From NCBI RefSeq assembly GCF_039537875.1, contig NZ_BAABBI010000003.1, positions 62,001-126,000 of the forward strand: a stretch of DNA of 64,000 nt, in the 5' to 3' direction. This DNA comes from Corallibacter vietnamensis. GTDB taxonomy: Bacteria; Bacteroidota; Bacteroidia; Flavobacteriales; Flavobacteriaceae. A program made the position numbers and the translations under genes. The notes beneath the pieces were generated by a model. The model ran no database searches and was not told the origin of the DNA. It worked only from the letters and a program-made list of their open reading frames with translations. Below are positions 44,495 to 53,108 of this stretch, piece by piece. Every line of letters begins with the position of its first letter. The first letter of the stretch is position 1.

Positions 44495-45229
44495 ATGAAC
44501 CAACCATTAAATTTTTTTAGAAATCTATTATTTATAGATGTTCTTTTTTATGTTTTGTTTATAATATCTATTATAATAAGCTATTTCTTTGAAAAAGGAT
44601 ATTTATCATATACTGTTACTTTAATTAATATTGCTATCGGGTATAAACATGTTTTAGTTTGTAAAAAGCACGATTTAAAAGTGAATAAAACGTTTTTGAT
44701 AGCCTTACTTATTATATTGGTTTCAGACATATTATCATTTAACTATTTTACAGAATGCTATTTGGGTATTTTGATTTGTATTACCTTGTATTTTATACTT
44801 AACATTATTATAGTGAAACCTTATATGTCTAAATGGCAAGCCAATAAGATGTTTTCCGTTTCGGTATTGTTGTGTTTTTTGTTGTTAGGGTATTTAGTTT
44901 ATGCCGTACTTGATTTGCTTATAGATTTTATACCAGAAGGACAATTGATTTTTACATTAACAACCACATTAAGTCTTTTAATTTACACACTTATTTTTGC
45001 ACTTATTTATATAAATGATCAATACGATAGTGCTGTGTTGTTGTTAATATCAGGCGTTCTTAATTTTTTTCAAGTAGCCTTATCTCCTATTAATGAGTTT
45101 TTTCATTTTACAAATACATTTACCGCTCTAATTATCATTTGTCATATACTATCATTATATCTTTTTATGACGTTTATTAGTCATACAGATCCTATAAAAG
45201 ATAGAAGTAAATCCACCAAATATGTGTAA
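44495..45229 (+). CDS. Polytopic membrane protein, possibly YhhN-like
   Basis: This 244-residue protein is hydrophobic throughout, with seven or eight predicted membrane helices and short loops. The size and topology are like the YhhN/TMEM86 lysoplasmalogenase family, but the family motifs are not clear enough to be sure. It stands alone, after the terminator of the large surface protein gene and before a shared terminator with the metal efflux operon. Confidence 0.5.
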   Translation: MNQPLNFFRNLLFIDVLFYVLFIISIIISYFFEKGYLSYTVTLINIAIGYKHVLVCKKHDLKVNKTFLIALLIILVSDILSFNYFTECYLGILICITLYFILNIIIVKPYMSKWQANKMFSVSVLLCFLLLGYLVYAVLDLLIDFIPEGQLIFTLTTTLSLLIYTLIFALIYINDQYDSAVLLLISGVLNFFQVALSPINEFFHFTNTFTALIIICHILSLYLFMTFISHTDPIKDRSKSTKYV

Positions 45230-45232
45230 TAC

Positions 45233-45263
45233 AAAAGCGCCACATTATTTTTGTGACGCTTTA
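45233..45263. terminator. Bidirectional hairpin between convergent genes
   Basis: AAAGCG (45234-45239) pairs with CGCTTT (45257-45262), extended inward by ACA/TGT across one mismatch. It separates the membrane protein gene from the metal efflux operon on the minus strand. Confidence 0.7.
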
Positions 45264-45292
45264 TATATAAAGTTATCTATGTATTACATGCT

Positions 45293-46474
45293 TTAATGCG
45301 TATGTTCTGCTTCAGATTTATTTTTTTCAGCTAATAAATAATAGGCGTTGTTTGTTGCAAATAATGTATTAGGTGCTATGGGTTCTAAAAAATTAATAGC
45401 CATCCAACCGTTGTTGGTTGTTCCTGTTGTCACGGGTATTTGGTTAAAATGCCACGATTCACCTTCTTGCGTGGCTTGAAATACATAAAAAGAATCCCCT
45501 TCTTTTACTAAAGCGCTTTCAGGTAAAGCCCATTGTTTTTTTGCTGATGTTTCTATTTGTCCTTGAATATACATTCCAGGAATTAAGTTTCCTGATTTAT
45601 TTTCAATTTCAGCATGTACATGAACAGCTTTAGGACCATCTTCAAATGTTTTTCCTATAGAATAAATAGTGGCTTCAATATCTTTATCAGGTTGTGTTTG
45701 AATTTGAAAACGAACCGTTTGTCCTTTCTTTACCAAGGCCACATCTTTTTCAAAAACCATTAAATCTGCATGCACATGATGCGTATCAACAATTTCAAAA
45801 AGTTCTGTTTGCGGATCAACAAATTGTCCTGTTTTTACTTCTACTTTTTGAACATAGCCGTCAATTGGGCTTTTTAACGCTACTTTTTGATAGATAGTTC
45901 CTTTTTGAATGCCTTTCGCACTTAAATTAAGTAACTGTAATTGAGACTCTAAACCTGCCGCTAATGTTTTAGCACTTATGTACTTTGCTTCAGCTTCTTG
46001 AAAACTCATTCCAGAAGCAACGCCTTCATTGTAAAGTTTTTTCTGTCTTAAATAGTCTTTTTCTAAAAATACCATGTTATTATAAGCGCTTAAATATTGC
46101 GTTTGTATACTTATAATATCCGGATGAGATAAATAAGCAAGCACTTGGTTTTTACTAACCTTATCGCCCTCAATAACATTTATAGAAGCCACATTAGCAC
46201 CTATGGTTGCTGTAACCGTTGCTTCATTTTGTGGAGGTACTTCAAGTTGTCCGTTTGCTTCAACATAACCACTCATTGTTTTTTCTGAAAGCGTATCTAT
46301 AGTCATTTGTAAGGCATCAAATTGCTGTTTGGTAAGTTCAACACCTTCTGCATGGTCATCCTCATGAGCTTCACTTGATGTTTCTTTATTTTCTTGAACG
46401 CTTGTGGTTTGCTTACAAGAAACTATGCTAGATACGATAAGCAATGTGATGAATAAAATTTTATAATGTTTCAT
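45293..46474 (-). CDS. CusB/CzcB-type RND efflux periplasmic adaptor
   Basis: This 393-residue membrane fusion protein has a lipobox cysteine C20 (IVSCKQ) followed by a His/Asp/Glu-rich stretch (SSEAHEDDHAEG), which could bind metal. The two lipoyl half-motifs, a coiled coil (about 115-185) and the beta-barrel and membrane-proximal domains are present. The C-terminus ends in EAEHTH. It follows the CusA-type pump gene by 4 bases on the same strand and completes a tripartite heavy-metal exporter whose channel is fused to the pump. Confidence 0.92.
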   Translation of the reverse strand: MKHYKILFITLLIVSSIVSCKQTTSVQENKETSSEAHEDDHAEGVELTKQQFDALQMTIDTLSEKTMSGYVEANGQLEVPPQNEATVTATIGANVASINVIEGDKVSKNQVLAYLSHPDIISIQTQYLSAYNNMVFLEKDYLRQKKLYNEGVASGMSFQEAEAKYISAKTLAAGLESQLQLLNLSAKGIQKGTIYQKVALKSPIDGYVQKVEVKTGQFVDPQTELFEIVDTHHVHADLMVFEKDVALVKKGQTVRFQIQTQPDKDIEATIYSIGKTFEDGPKAVHVHAEIENKSGNLIPGMYIQGQIETSAKKQWALPESALVKEGDSFYVFQATQEGESWHFNQIPVTTGTTNNGWMAINFLEPIAPNTLFATNNAYYLLAEKNKSEAEHTH

Positions 46475-46478
46475 ATGA

Positions 46479-49400
46479 TTATTTTTTAAAATATTGAAGT
46501 TTGAATGTATAGATCATGTATTGCGTAAAAGCTTGTTGAGCTTCAACTTCGCTTTGCAGCGTGTCTTCCATTATTTGGGTAAATCCAGTATAATTTAAAG
46601 CACCTTCTTTGTAGGCTAGCAAAGCTCCTTTTCGTTGTTCTTTGGTATACGGCAATACACTTGTTTTATAGAATTCCCAAGCGTTTTTCCAAGTTGTGTA
46701 TGCACGTTTTGTTTGCTGATACAATGCTTGTAACTCACGCTGTTTATATTGGGTTTTTATTTCGGCTATTTCTTTATTAACTCTAGCCGATTTTATTTTG
46801 GCTTTTTGAGTTCCTGATAGCAAAGGAATAGATATTCCTGCTTGGTAACTGTAAAAACCACTATTACCATTTACTTGTTGTAAACCACCTTGAAAGCTAA
46901 ACTTTGGTAAATAGTTAGCTTTGGCAACCTTATAGCTTTCAAGCGCTTCCGCCTGTTGTGACTCGGCTAATACATATTCTGGATGCGCAAGCATATTGGT
47001 GTTTTCTAAATCTATCATAGGAATATCTATCGTAGATGCCGATGTAAATAAGTTGTCAGAACCAGAGCTTATCCAAAGATTAAACTTTTGAAGGTTTATA
47101 AGATAATCTGATTCATATTGTTGCTTCTTATTAGCTATTTGTAATGCTTGATTATTTGCTGCTAAATATTCTAGTCTTGAGATAGCCTCGACATCATAAT
47201 TGAGTTTTACAGCAGTTTTAAAATGCGAATAAATACTATCAAGCTCTGTATATAAATTATACATTCTTTTAGAGCTGAATACGTTTACCCAAGCTTCTTT
47301 TACTTCTTTTTCTACTTGTAATTGCGAAAGTGAATACTTGTTTTCGGCGAGTTGTATACGTTTGCTTTGTAATTTTCTTTTGGGAGCTATTCCAAAAATA
47401 TCAATATTAGATTGACCAAACCCTATAGTTGTATAAACAGCATTATTCTCATTTATCTCTTCGCCACTAGTAAAAATACTTGTTGTGCCTAAATCTACAA
47501 CCGTGCTTTTTAATGCTTGTTGTTTTTTTACCTCTAATTGTTTTTGTTTTAATAATGGGTAATTTTTGTTTGCTAACGCTACCGCTTCATCAATAGATAA
47601 TTCCTGTAATGGTTCTTGATTTGTTTGAGCAAAAACAGTGGTTACAGGCATGGCACAAAAAGCTATCAAAACAAGTAATGCGGTAGCTTTTTTAGGTAAT
47701 TTAAAAGAAAGCGTTTTTGTTTCTGACCAATGATATAAAATAGGTAATACAAATAAAGTGAGTAATGTGGCTGTTAATAGTCCACCAATAACCACTGTAG
47801 CTAATGGACGTTGAACTTCAGCACCTGCACTAGTAGAAATTGCCATAGGCAAAAACCCTAAAATATCTGTAAAAGCAGTAAGCATGATAGGCCTTATACG
47901 TCTTTTAGTTCCTTGTATGATTCTATCATTTAAACTTGTAACGCCTTCAGCTTTGAGTTCATTTAAGCCGCTAATCATTACAAGACCATTTAGTACAGCA
48001 ACACCAAAAAGCACTATAAAACCAACACCAGCAGAAATACTAAACGGCATATCTCTAAACCATAAAGCTATAATACCTCCAATAGTAGCCATAGGAATAG
48101 CCACATAAATGATAATAGTTTGCGATACTGATTTTAAAGCAAAATAAATGAGTATAAAGATTAACACTAATGCTAGAGGCACAACTACTTTTAAGCGTTC
48201 GCTAGCTCTTTCAAGGTTTTCAAAAGCACCACCATATTTTAAAAAGTAACCCGCAGGAAGCTTTAAATTTTCATTTAAAATCTCTTGAATGTCAGTAACA
48301 ACAGATTTAACGTCTCTATCTCGAATATTAATCCCTACATAAGTACGTCTGTTGGTGTTATCACGACTTATTTGCATTGGTCCAGGTTGGTAGCTTATAT
48401 CAGCAACTTCACGAAGCGGAATTTGTACACCAGACGGAATATTAATAAGTAACGATTTTACATCATTTATATCATTTCTATGCGTAGCCTCTAACCTTAC
48501 TACAATATCAAATCGTTTTTCACCTTCAAATATTACACCTGCTTTACCTCCTGCAAATGCTGCCTGAACAGTATGGTTTAAATCATTTATTTTTAGTCCA
48601 TATTGCGCTAATTTATTTCGGTTGTAATTTATAACAATTTGTGGTTGACCAACTGTAGCTTCTACTTTCATATCAGCAACACCATCAACATTTGCTATAA
48701 GTTTGCCTATTTCTTCAGCTTTTGCAGCAAGCATGTTTAAATCATCACCAAATAGCTTTATTGCTACATCTTCACGAACGCCTGTAAGTAATTCATTAAA
48801 GCGCATTTCTATAGGCTGTGTGAATTCAAAATTTACACCAGGAACAATACGTAAATCAGATTTTATTTTTTCAATTAATCCTTCTTTTGTACTTGCTGAA
48901 GTCCATTGTGAAATAGGTTTTAAAATAACAAAAATGTCGGCAATATCCATTGGCATAGGATCGGTTGGCACATCAGCAACTCCTATTCTACTAATGATTG
49001 TTTCAACTTCTGGGAAATTAGCTTTTACAATTTGTTCAATTTTTGTTGTGGTTTCTATAGTTTCTGTTAGTGAACTTCCTGGTTTTAAAATGGCATGAAA
49101 CGCAATATCACCTTCGTCTAACTGTGGAATAAACTCACCACCCATTTTAGAGAAAACAAAAACTGATGTTGCAAAAAGTGCTAGAGCAACGATGACAACA
49201 TATTTACCTTTTTTTAAGGTTTTAATTAATATGCCTTCATAAACGTTTTCAACACGATTTACTATACGATCACCAAAAGATAGTTTTTGTGTTTTTGGCG
49301 CCCTTAAAAACACCGTACATATCATAGGAACATAAGTAACACAAAGTATCATAGCACCAATCATGGCGAAAATGAACGTTAAAGCCATAGGCTGAAACAT

Positions 49401-50816
49401 TTTACCTTCAACACCTTCTAAAGCCAATATTGGTATAAAAACTATCAGAATAATAAGCTGACCAAAAAAAGCAGCATTCATCATTTTTTTTGAAGCTGAA
49501 GCTGTTAGTTTATCTCTCGTTTTATTAGTGAGTTTCTTATCTTTAAGTATTTGTGTTGAAATTAGAAAGACCGTGCTTTCTACAATAATTACAGCACCAT
49601 CTACTATAATACCAAAGTCTATAGCACCAAGGCTCATTAAGTTGGCCCAAACGCCAAAAACATTCATAAGAATAAACGCAAAAAGTAAGGATAACGGTAT
49701 GGTAGATGCCACTATAAGTCCGCCTCGCCAATTTCCTAAAAGTAATACCAGCACAAAAATAACAATGAGACCACCTTCTAATAAATTAGATGTTACCGTT
49801 CCTGTTGTTTTATTAATCAAGAGGCTTCTGTCTAAAAATGGTTTGATGGTAACACCTTTAGGTAATGACTTTTGTATTTCTGAAATACGCGTTTTGACTT
49901 CGTTAATAACACGATCTGAATTAGCTCCTTTCAGCATTAAAACCATACCACCAACAGCTTCACCTTTTCCGTCTTTTGTTAAGGCGCCATATCTTACGGC
50001 TTGTCCTATTTTTACTTGAGCAATATCTTTTACTCTAATAGGGATATTGTTGATGTTTTTTATAACAATGTTATTAATATCGTCAGTGGTTTTTGCCAAA
50101 CCATCACCTCTTATAAAATTAGCTTGATGATTTTTTTCTATATAAGCACCACCCGTATTTTCATTGTTATTTTCAATTGCTTTAAAAACTTCAGCAATGG
50201 TGACATTCATAGCTTGTAACCTGTTTGGTTTTATTGCTATTTCAAATTGCTTAATACTTCCGCCAAAGGCATTAACTTCAACAACACCAGGTACCATAGC
50301 CATTTGCCTACGAACAATCCAATCTTGTATTGAGCGTAGTTTTGTGGCATTGTATGTATCTCTGTAAGCATCATCAACTTCTAAAGTATATTGATAGATC
50401 TCACCAAGTCCTGTAGAAATTGGGCCCATGGTTGGTTTTCCAAAACCTTCTGGGATTTGCTCTTGTATTTCTGATAACTTTTCAGAAACTAATTGTCTTG
50501 GTAAATAAGCGCCAATATCATCTTTAAAAACTATTGTTACAACGGATAAGCCAAAACGAGAAATAGAACGAATTTCTAATACATCAGGTAGGTTGCTCAT
50601 GGCTAATTCTACAGGGTATGTAACAAATTTTTCTATTTCTTCAGTTCCTAAATTTGGAGCTTGTGTAATAACCTGAACTTGGTTATTTGTTATATCTGGA
50701 ACAGCATCTATAGGAACTTCTTTCATGCTCCATATTCCTGCTATTAAAATGGCTAGTGTAAACAAGCCAATAATAAATTTATTATTGATTGAAAAATCAA
50801 TGATTTTATTAATCAT
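46479..50816 (-). CDS. CusA/CzcA heavy-metal RND pump fused to a TolC-like channel
   Basis: This 1445-residue protein has an RND pump of the heavy-metal type (about 1-1040), with the family motif GAIDFGIIVDGAVIIVE in the fourth helix and conserved porter-domain sequences. The last 380 residues (about 1064-1445) are a TolC/CusC-type outer membrane channel (ELSIDEAVALANKNYPLLKQ). Between them lies a hydrophobic stretch ending VFAQ (A1063) that looks like an internal signal peptide. Such fusions are known in Bacteroidota, and the internal site suggests processing into two proteins. The substrate could be Cu, Ag, Zn, Co or Cd; the neighbouring Cys/His-rich gene favours copper or zinc. Confidence 0.9.
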   Translation of the reverse strand: MINKIIDFSINNKFIIGLFTLAILIAGIWSMKEVPIDAVPDITNNQVQVITQAPNLGTEEIEKFVTYPVELAMSNLPDVLEIRSISRFGLSVVTIVFKDDIGAYLPRQLVSEKLSEIQEQIPEGFGKPTMGPISTGLGEIYQYTLEVDDAYRDTYNATKLRSIQDWIVRRQMAMVPGVVEVNAFGGSIKQFEIAIKPNRLQAMNVTIAEVFKAIENNNENTGGAYIEKNHQANFIRGDGLAKTTDDINNIVIKNINNIPIRVKDIAQVKIGQAVRYGALTKDGKGEAVGGMVLMLKGANSDRVINEVKTRISEIQKSLPKGVTIKPFLDRSLLINKTTGTVTSNLLEGGLIVIFVLVLLLGNWRGGLIVASTIPLSLLFAFILMNVFGVWANLMSLGAIDFGIIVDGAVIIVESTVFLISTQILKDKKLTNKTRDKLTASASKKMMNAAFFGQLIILIVFIPILALEGVEGKMFQPMALTFIFAMIGAMILCVTYVPMICTVFLRAPKTQKLSFGDRIVNRVENVYEGILIKTLKKGKYVVIVALALFATSVFVFSKMGGEFIPQLDEGDIAFHAILKPGSSLTETIETTTKIEQIVKANFPEVETIISRIGVADVPTDPMPMDIADIFVILKPISQWTSASTKEGLIEKIKSDLRIVPGVNFEFTQPIEMRFNELLTGVREDVAIKLFGDDLNMLAAKAEEIGKLIANVDGVADMKVEATVGQPQIVINYNRNKLAQYGLKINDLNHTVQAAFAGGKAGVIFEGEKRFDIVVRLEATHRNDINDVKSLLINIPSGVQIPLREVADISYQPGPMQISRDNTNRRTYVGINIRDRDVKSVVTDIQEILNENLKLPAGYFLKYGGAFENLERASERLKVVVPLALVLIFILIYFALKSVSQTIIIYVAIPMATIGGIIALWFRDMPFSISAGVGFIVLFGVAVLNGLVMISGLNELKAEGVTSLNDRIIQGTKRRIRPIMLTAFTDILGFLPMAISTSAGAEVQRPLATVVIGGLLTATLLTLFVLPILYHWSETKTLSFKLPKKATALLVLIAFCAMPVTTVFAQTNQEPLQELSIDEAVALANKNYPLLKQKQLEVKKQQALKSTVVDLGTTSIFTSGEEINENNAVYTTIGFGQSNIDIFGIAPKRKLQSKRIQLAENKYSLSQLQVEKEVKEAWVNVFSSKRMYNLYTELDSIYSHFKTAVKLNYDVEAISRLEYLAANNQALQIANKKQQYESDYLINLQKFNLWISSGSDNLFTSASTIDIPMIDLENTNMLAHPEYVLAESQQAEALESYKVAKANYLPKFSFQGGLQQVNGNSGFYSYQAGISIPLLSGTQKAKIKSARVNKEIAEIKTQYKQRELQALYQQTKRAYTTWKNAWEFYKTSVLPYTKEQRKGALLAYKEGALNYTGFTQIMEDTLQSEVEAQQAFTQYMIYTFKLQYFKK

Positions 50817-50853
50817 AAGTAAATGGGTTTAAAAAATAAACATATAAGAAATA

Positions 50854-50906
50854 CCCTTTTAAGATCTTAAAAGGGATATGTTGCGATATACATAGCGTAT
50901 ATCGCG
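50854..50906. promoter_or_regulatory. Two strong palindromes in the leader of the metal efflux pump
   Basis: A 22-bp perfect palindrome, CCCTTTTAAGATCTTAAAAGGG, lies at 50854-50875. A second inverted repeat, GCGATATAC (50883-50891) with GTATATCGC (50897-50905), follows 7 bases later. Both lie between the pump start (50816) and the stop of the upstream Cys/His-rich gene (50917). There is no adjacent T tract on the minus strand, so an operator or RNA leader is more likely than a simple terminator. Confidence 0.5.
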
Positions 50907-50916
50907 AAAACGTAAA

Positions 50917-51228
50917 TTAAACCCGTGGTGGCTGTAAAATAGAAACTTTAAAGTCTTTTTCAACACCTTTATGATGTAGTAATAGGTGTCTTGGAATATT
51001 GTTTGTTATTAAAACGTAACTCGTTTTAGCAGTATTTGTTACGTGTATATGGCAGCAGTGACATTGACAAAAAGGAGAACACATATCTGAAACATCATTG
51101 TGTTCATGGTCTAAATCTGCATGTTGAGATATTTCTGTTTTTATATCATCAACAAGCACACTGTCTTCGCATGGTGCAAAGTTAAGTGCTAGTATATAAG
51201 TAGATAATATAAAGGCTAATATTCTCAT
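50917..51228 (-). CDS. Small secreted Cys/His-rich protein (DUF6660-like)
   Basis: This 103-residue protein has a signal peptide (MRILAFILSTYILALN) and a dense metal-binding-type centre: ADLDHEHNDVSDMCSPFCQCHCCHIHV, with five cysteines and several histidines. I recall similar proteins (DUF6660) upstream of metal exporter genes in flavobacteria. It likely binds copper or zinc in the periplasm and helps deliver it to the efflux system downstream. The binding residues are seen; the metal is inferred. Confidence 0.75.
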   Translation of the reverse strand: MRILAFILSTYILALNFAPCEDSVLVDDIKTEISQHADLDHEHNDVSDMCSPFCQCHCCHIHVTNTAKTSYVLITNNIPRHLLLHHKGVEKDFKVSILQPPRV

Positions 51229-51233
51229 TAGTA

Positions 51234-51241
51234 CAAATATA
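51234..51241 (-). promoter_or_regulatory. -7 box for the metal efflux operon
   Basis: On the minus strand TATATTTG matches TAnnTTTG, ending 5 bases before the ATG of the Cys/His-rich gene. The very short leader is notable. No -33 TTG is clear. Confidence 0.4.
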
Positions 51242-51370
51242 ACGCTTTTTAGGTTTCGTATCTACATATGTTAGGCTGTAGATGTTAAAATTATATTAAT
51301 GTTACTATTACAAAATCCATAACCTTGTTAGAGACCGTACATATAACAAACCCAAAACTTAACAACAATT

Positions 51371-52204
51371 ATGAAAAAAACAGTAATTGCCTTACTAACC
51401 GTAGTATCAATCACATCATGTGTTTCTAAAAAGAAATATGTTGCTTTACAGCAAGAAAATGGTGAAATAAAAAGTGAACTTACCAAAACACGTGTTGCCA
51501 AAGAAGATTTAGAGGCAAAATTTGATGAAATTCAATCACGAATAGATACCTACAATTCTAAAATAAACTCGCTTACAGAAGAGAATAATGCTAAAATAGT
51601 AACTGTTGGAGATGATATTGTAATCTCTAATGATGTTAGAGAATCAATGAATGCTACATTAAAGCATGTAGATCCTAATGAGTTACAAATGGCTAAAAGC
51701 TTAAAAGATTCGATGAATTTAGCTGTTGCTCATAACTTATGTAAATCTATCAATACAACAGATTTAAATGAAGATGAAGATATCGCGATAAATATTGACG
51801 AAACAGTAGTAATGATTTCTATCTCTGACAAAATGTTATTTAACACAGCTAGTTACCGTGTAAGCAACAAGGCTAATGATATTTTACAGAAGTTAGCTGA
51901 TGTTATAAACTCTGAACCTAGTATAGAAGTTATGGTAGAAGGCCATACTGATTCTAGAAGTATTCACAATACAAAAGTATCAGACAACTGGGACTTAAGC
52001 GTACTTCGTGCTACATCTGTAGTTAGAAAACTACAAGATGATTATAACGTAGCTCCAGAAAAATTGATTGCATCTGGTAGAAGTTTTTATCAACCTATCG
52101 CTGAAAATGATACTAAAGAAAATAGAGCAAAAAACAGAAGAACAAGAATTGTAATTCTCCCTAATATTAATAAGTTTTTTGCCTTAATGGCATCAAATGA
52201 GTAA
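51371..52204 (+). CDS. OmpA family lipoprotein with coiled coil
   Basis: This 277-residue protein has a lipobox cysteine C17 (SITSCVS), a coiled-coil stretch (about 25-75) and a C-terminal OmpA peptidoglycan-binding domain with MVEGHTDSRSIHNTKVSDNWDLSVLRA and KNRRTRIVILP. It probably connects the outer membrane to the cell wall. A terminator follows. It is divergent from the metal efflux operon and need not belong to it. Confidence 0.9.
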   Translation: MKKTVIALLTVVSITSCVSKKKYVALQQENGEIKSELTKTRVAKEDLEAKFDEIQSRIDTYNSKINSLTEENNAKIVTVGDDIVISNDVRESMNATLKHVDPNELQMAKSLKDSMNLAVAHNLCKSINTTDLNEDEDIAINIDETVVMISISDKMLFNTASYRVSNKANDILQKLADVINSEPSIEVMVEGHTDSRSIHNTKVSDNWDLSVLRATSVVRKLQDDYNVAPEKLIASGRSFYQPIAENDTKENRAKNRRTRIVILPNINKFFALMASNE

Positions 52205-52228
52205 GCTGTATCAAAATAATAATACTTT

Positions 52229-52259
52229 AAAAAGACTGCTTTTGGGCAGTCTTTTTTTT
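52229..52259 (+). terminator. Rho-independent terminator
   Basis: AAAAAGACTGC (52229-52239) pairs with GCAGTCTTTTT (52246-52256) around a 6-base loop, followed by T. Confidence 0.92.
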
Positions 52260-52278
52260 ATGTGTTACTTTGCTATTT

Positions 52279-53094
52279 ATGACGCAAAAAAGTTCTAAAA
52301 TACAGCAACAATATCAAGGCTATTTACAAACACCATTACTTTGGAATGAAAACCCTTTATTTGAGTTGCATCAATTAATACTACCAGAAATACCTACAAC
52401 AATATTTTGTAGAAGCTTACCTGAAAATTTACGATTGGGTAAACGTGTTGAACATTTTGTTTTTAATGAATTATCACAATATAATTCTATAAAGTTACTT
52501 GCTGAAAACATACAAATACAAGATGATTATAGAACTATAGGAGAATTAGATTTATTTGCTTTAAATCATGAAAATCCAATACATGTAGAGATTGTATATA
52601 AATTTTACATTTATGACGATACTGTAGGAAATTCTTATTTAGAACACTGGATTGGCCCGAATAGAAAAGATAGTTTGGTTGAGAAATTAACCAAATTACG
52701 CGATAAACAGTTACCGTTATTATACAGAAAAGAAACTCAAACGGCATTAAATAATTTACAATTACATGTAAATAATACAAAACAGTACGTGTATTTTAAA
52801 GCACAACTTTTTTTGCCTTTAGGGACACAAGAAGTAACAGAAACGCTTATAAATAAAGATTGTATTGTTGGTTATTATATAAAAACCAAACAGTTAGAAC
52901 AATTTCATCATTGTAAATTTTACATTCTAAATAAAGCAGATTGGTTAATAAAACCACATACAAATGTAAACTGGATGTCTTATTCAGCGTGTTTTACCTT
53001 GTTGCATGCAGCACAAAATAATCAACTATCAGAATGTTGCTGGATAAAACACCCTAATGGTGTTATTGACAAATGTTTTGTTGTTTGGTGGTAA
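52279..53094 (+). CDS. DUF1853 family protein
   Basis: This 271-residue protein starts at the ATG at 52279; a TTG nine bases earlier overlaps a promoter-like TTACTTTG and is less likely. The family features are the N-terminal LLWNENPLF and GKRVEHFVFNEL motifs, and the core GELDLFALN followed by HVEIVYKFY. The latter has a D...E-x-x-x-K layout that I associate with restriction-like nuclease folds. Function is unknown. The gene stands alone between two terminators or convergent neighbours. Confidence 0.82.
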   Translation: MTQKSSKIQQQYQGYLQTPLLWNENPLFELHQLILPEIPTTIFCRSLPENLRLGKRVEHFVFNELSQYNSIKLLAENIQIQDDYRTIGELDLFALNHENPIHVEIVYKFYIYDDTVGNSYLEHWIGPNRKDSLVEKLTKLRDKQLPLLYRKETQTALNNLQLHVNNTKQYVYFKAQLFLPLGTQEVTETLINKDCIVGYYIKTKQLEQFHHCKFYILNKADWLIKPHTNVNWMSYSACFTLLHAAQNNQLSECCWIKHPNGVIDKCFVVWW

Positions 53095-53108
53095 TTTTAA
53101 TTTTAAAC

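Noticed and set aside
49528..50019. A 163-residue plus-strand frame within the metal pump gene
   Set aside because: It is opposite the conserved RND helices, which are clearly coding on the minus strand.
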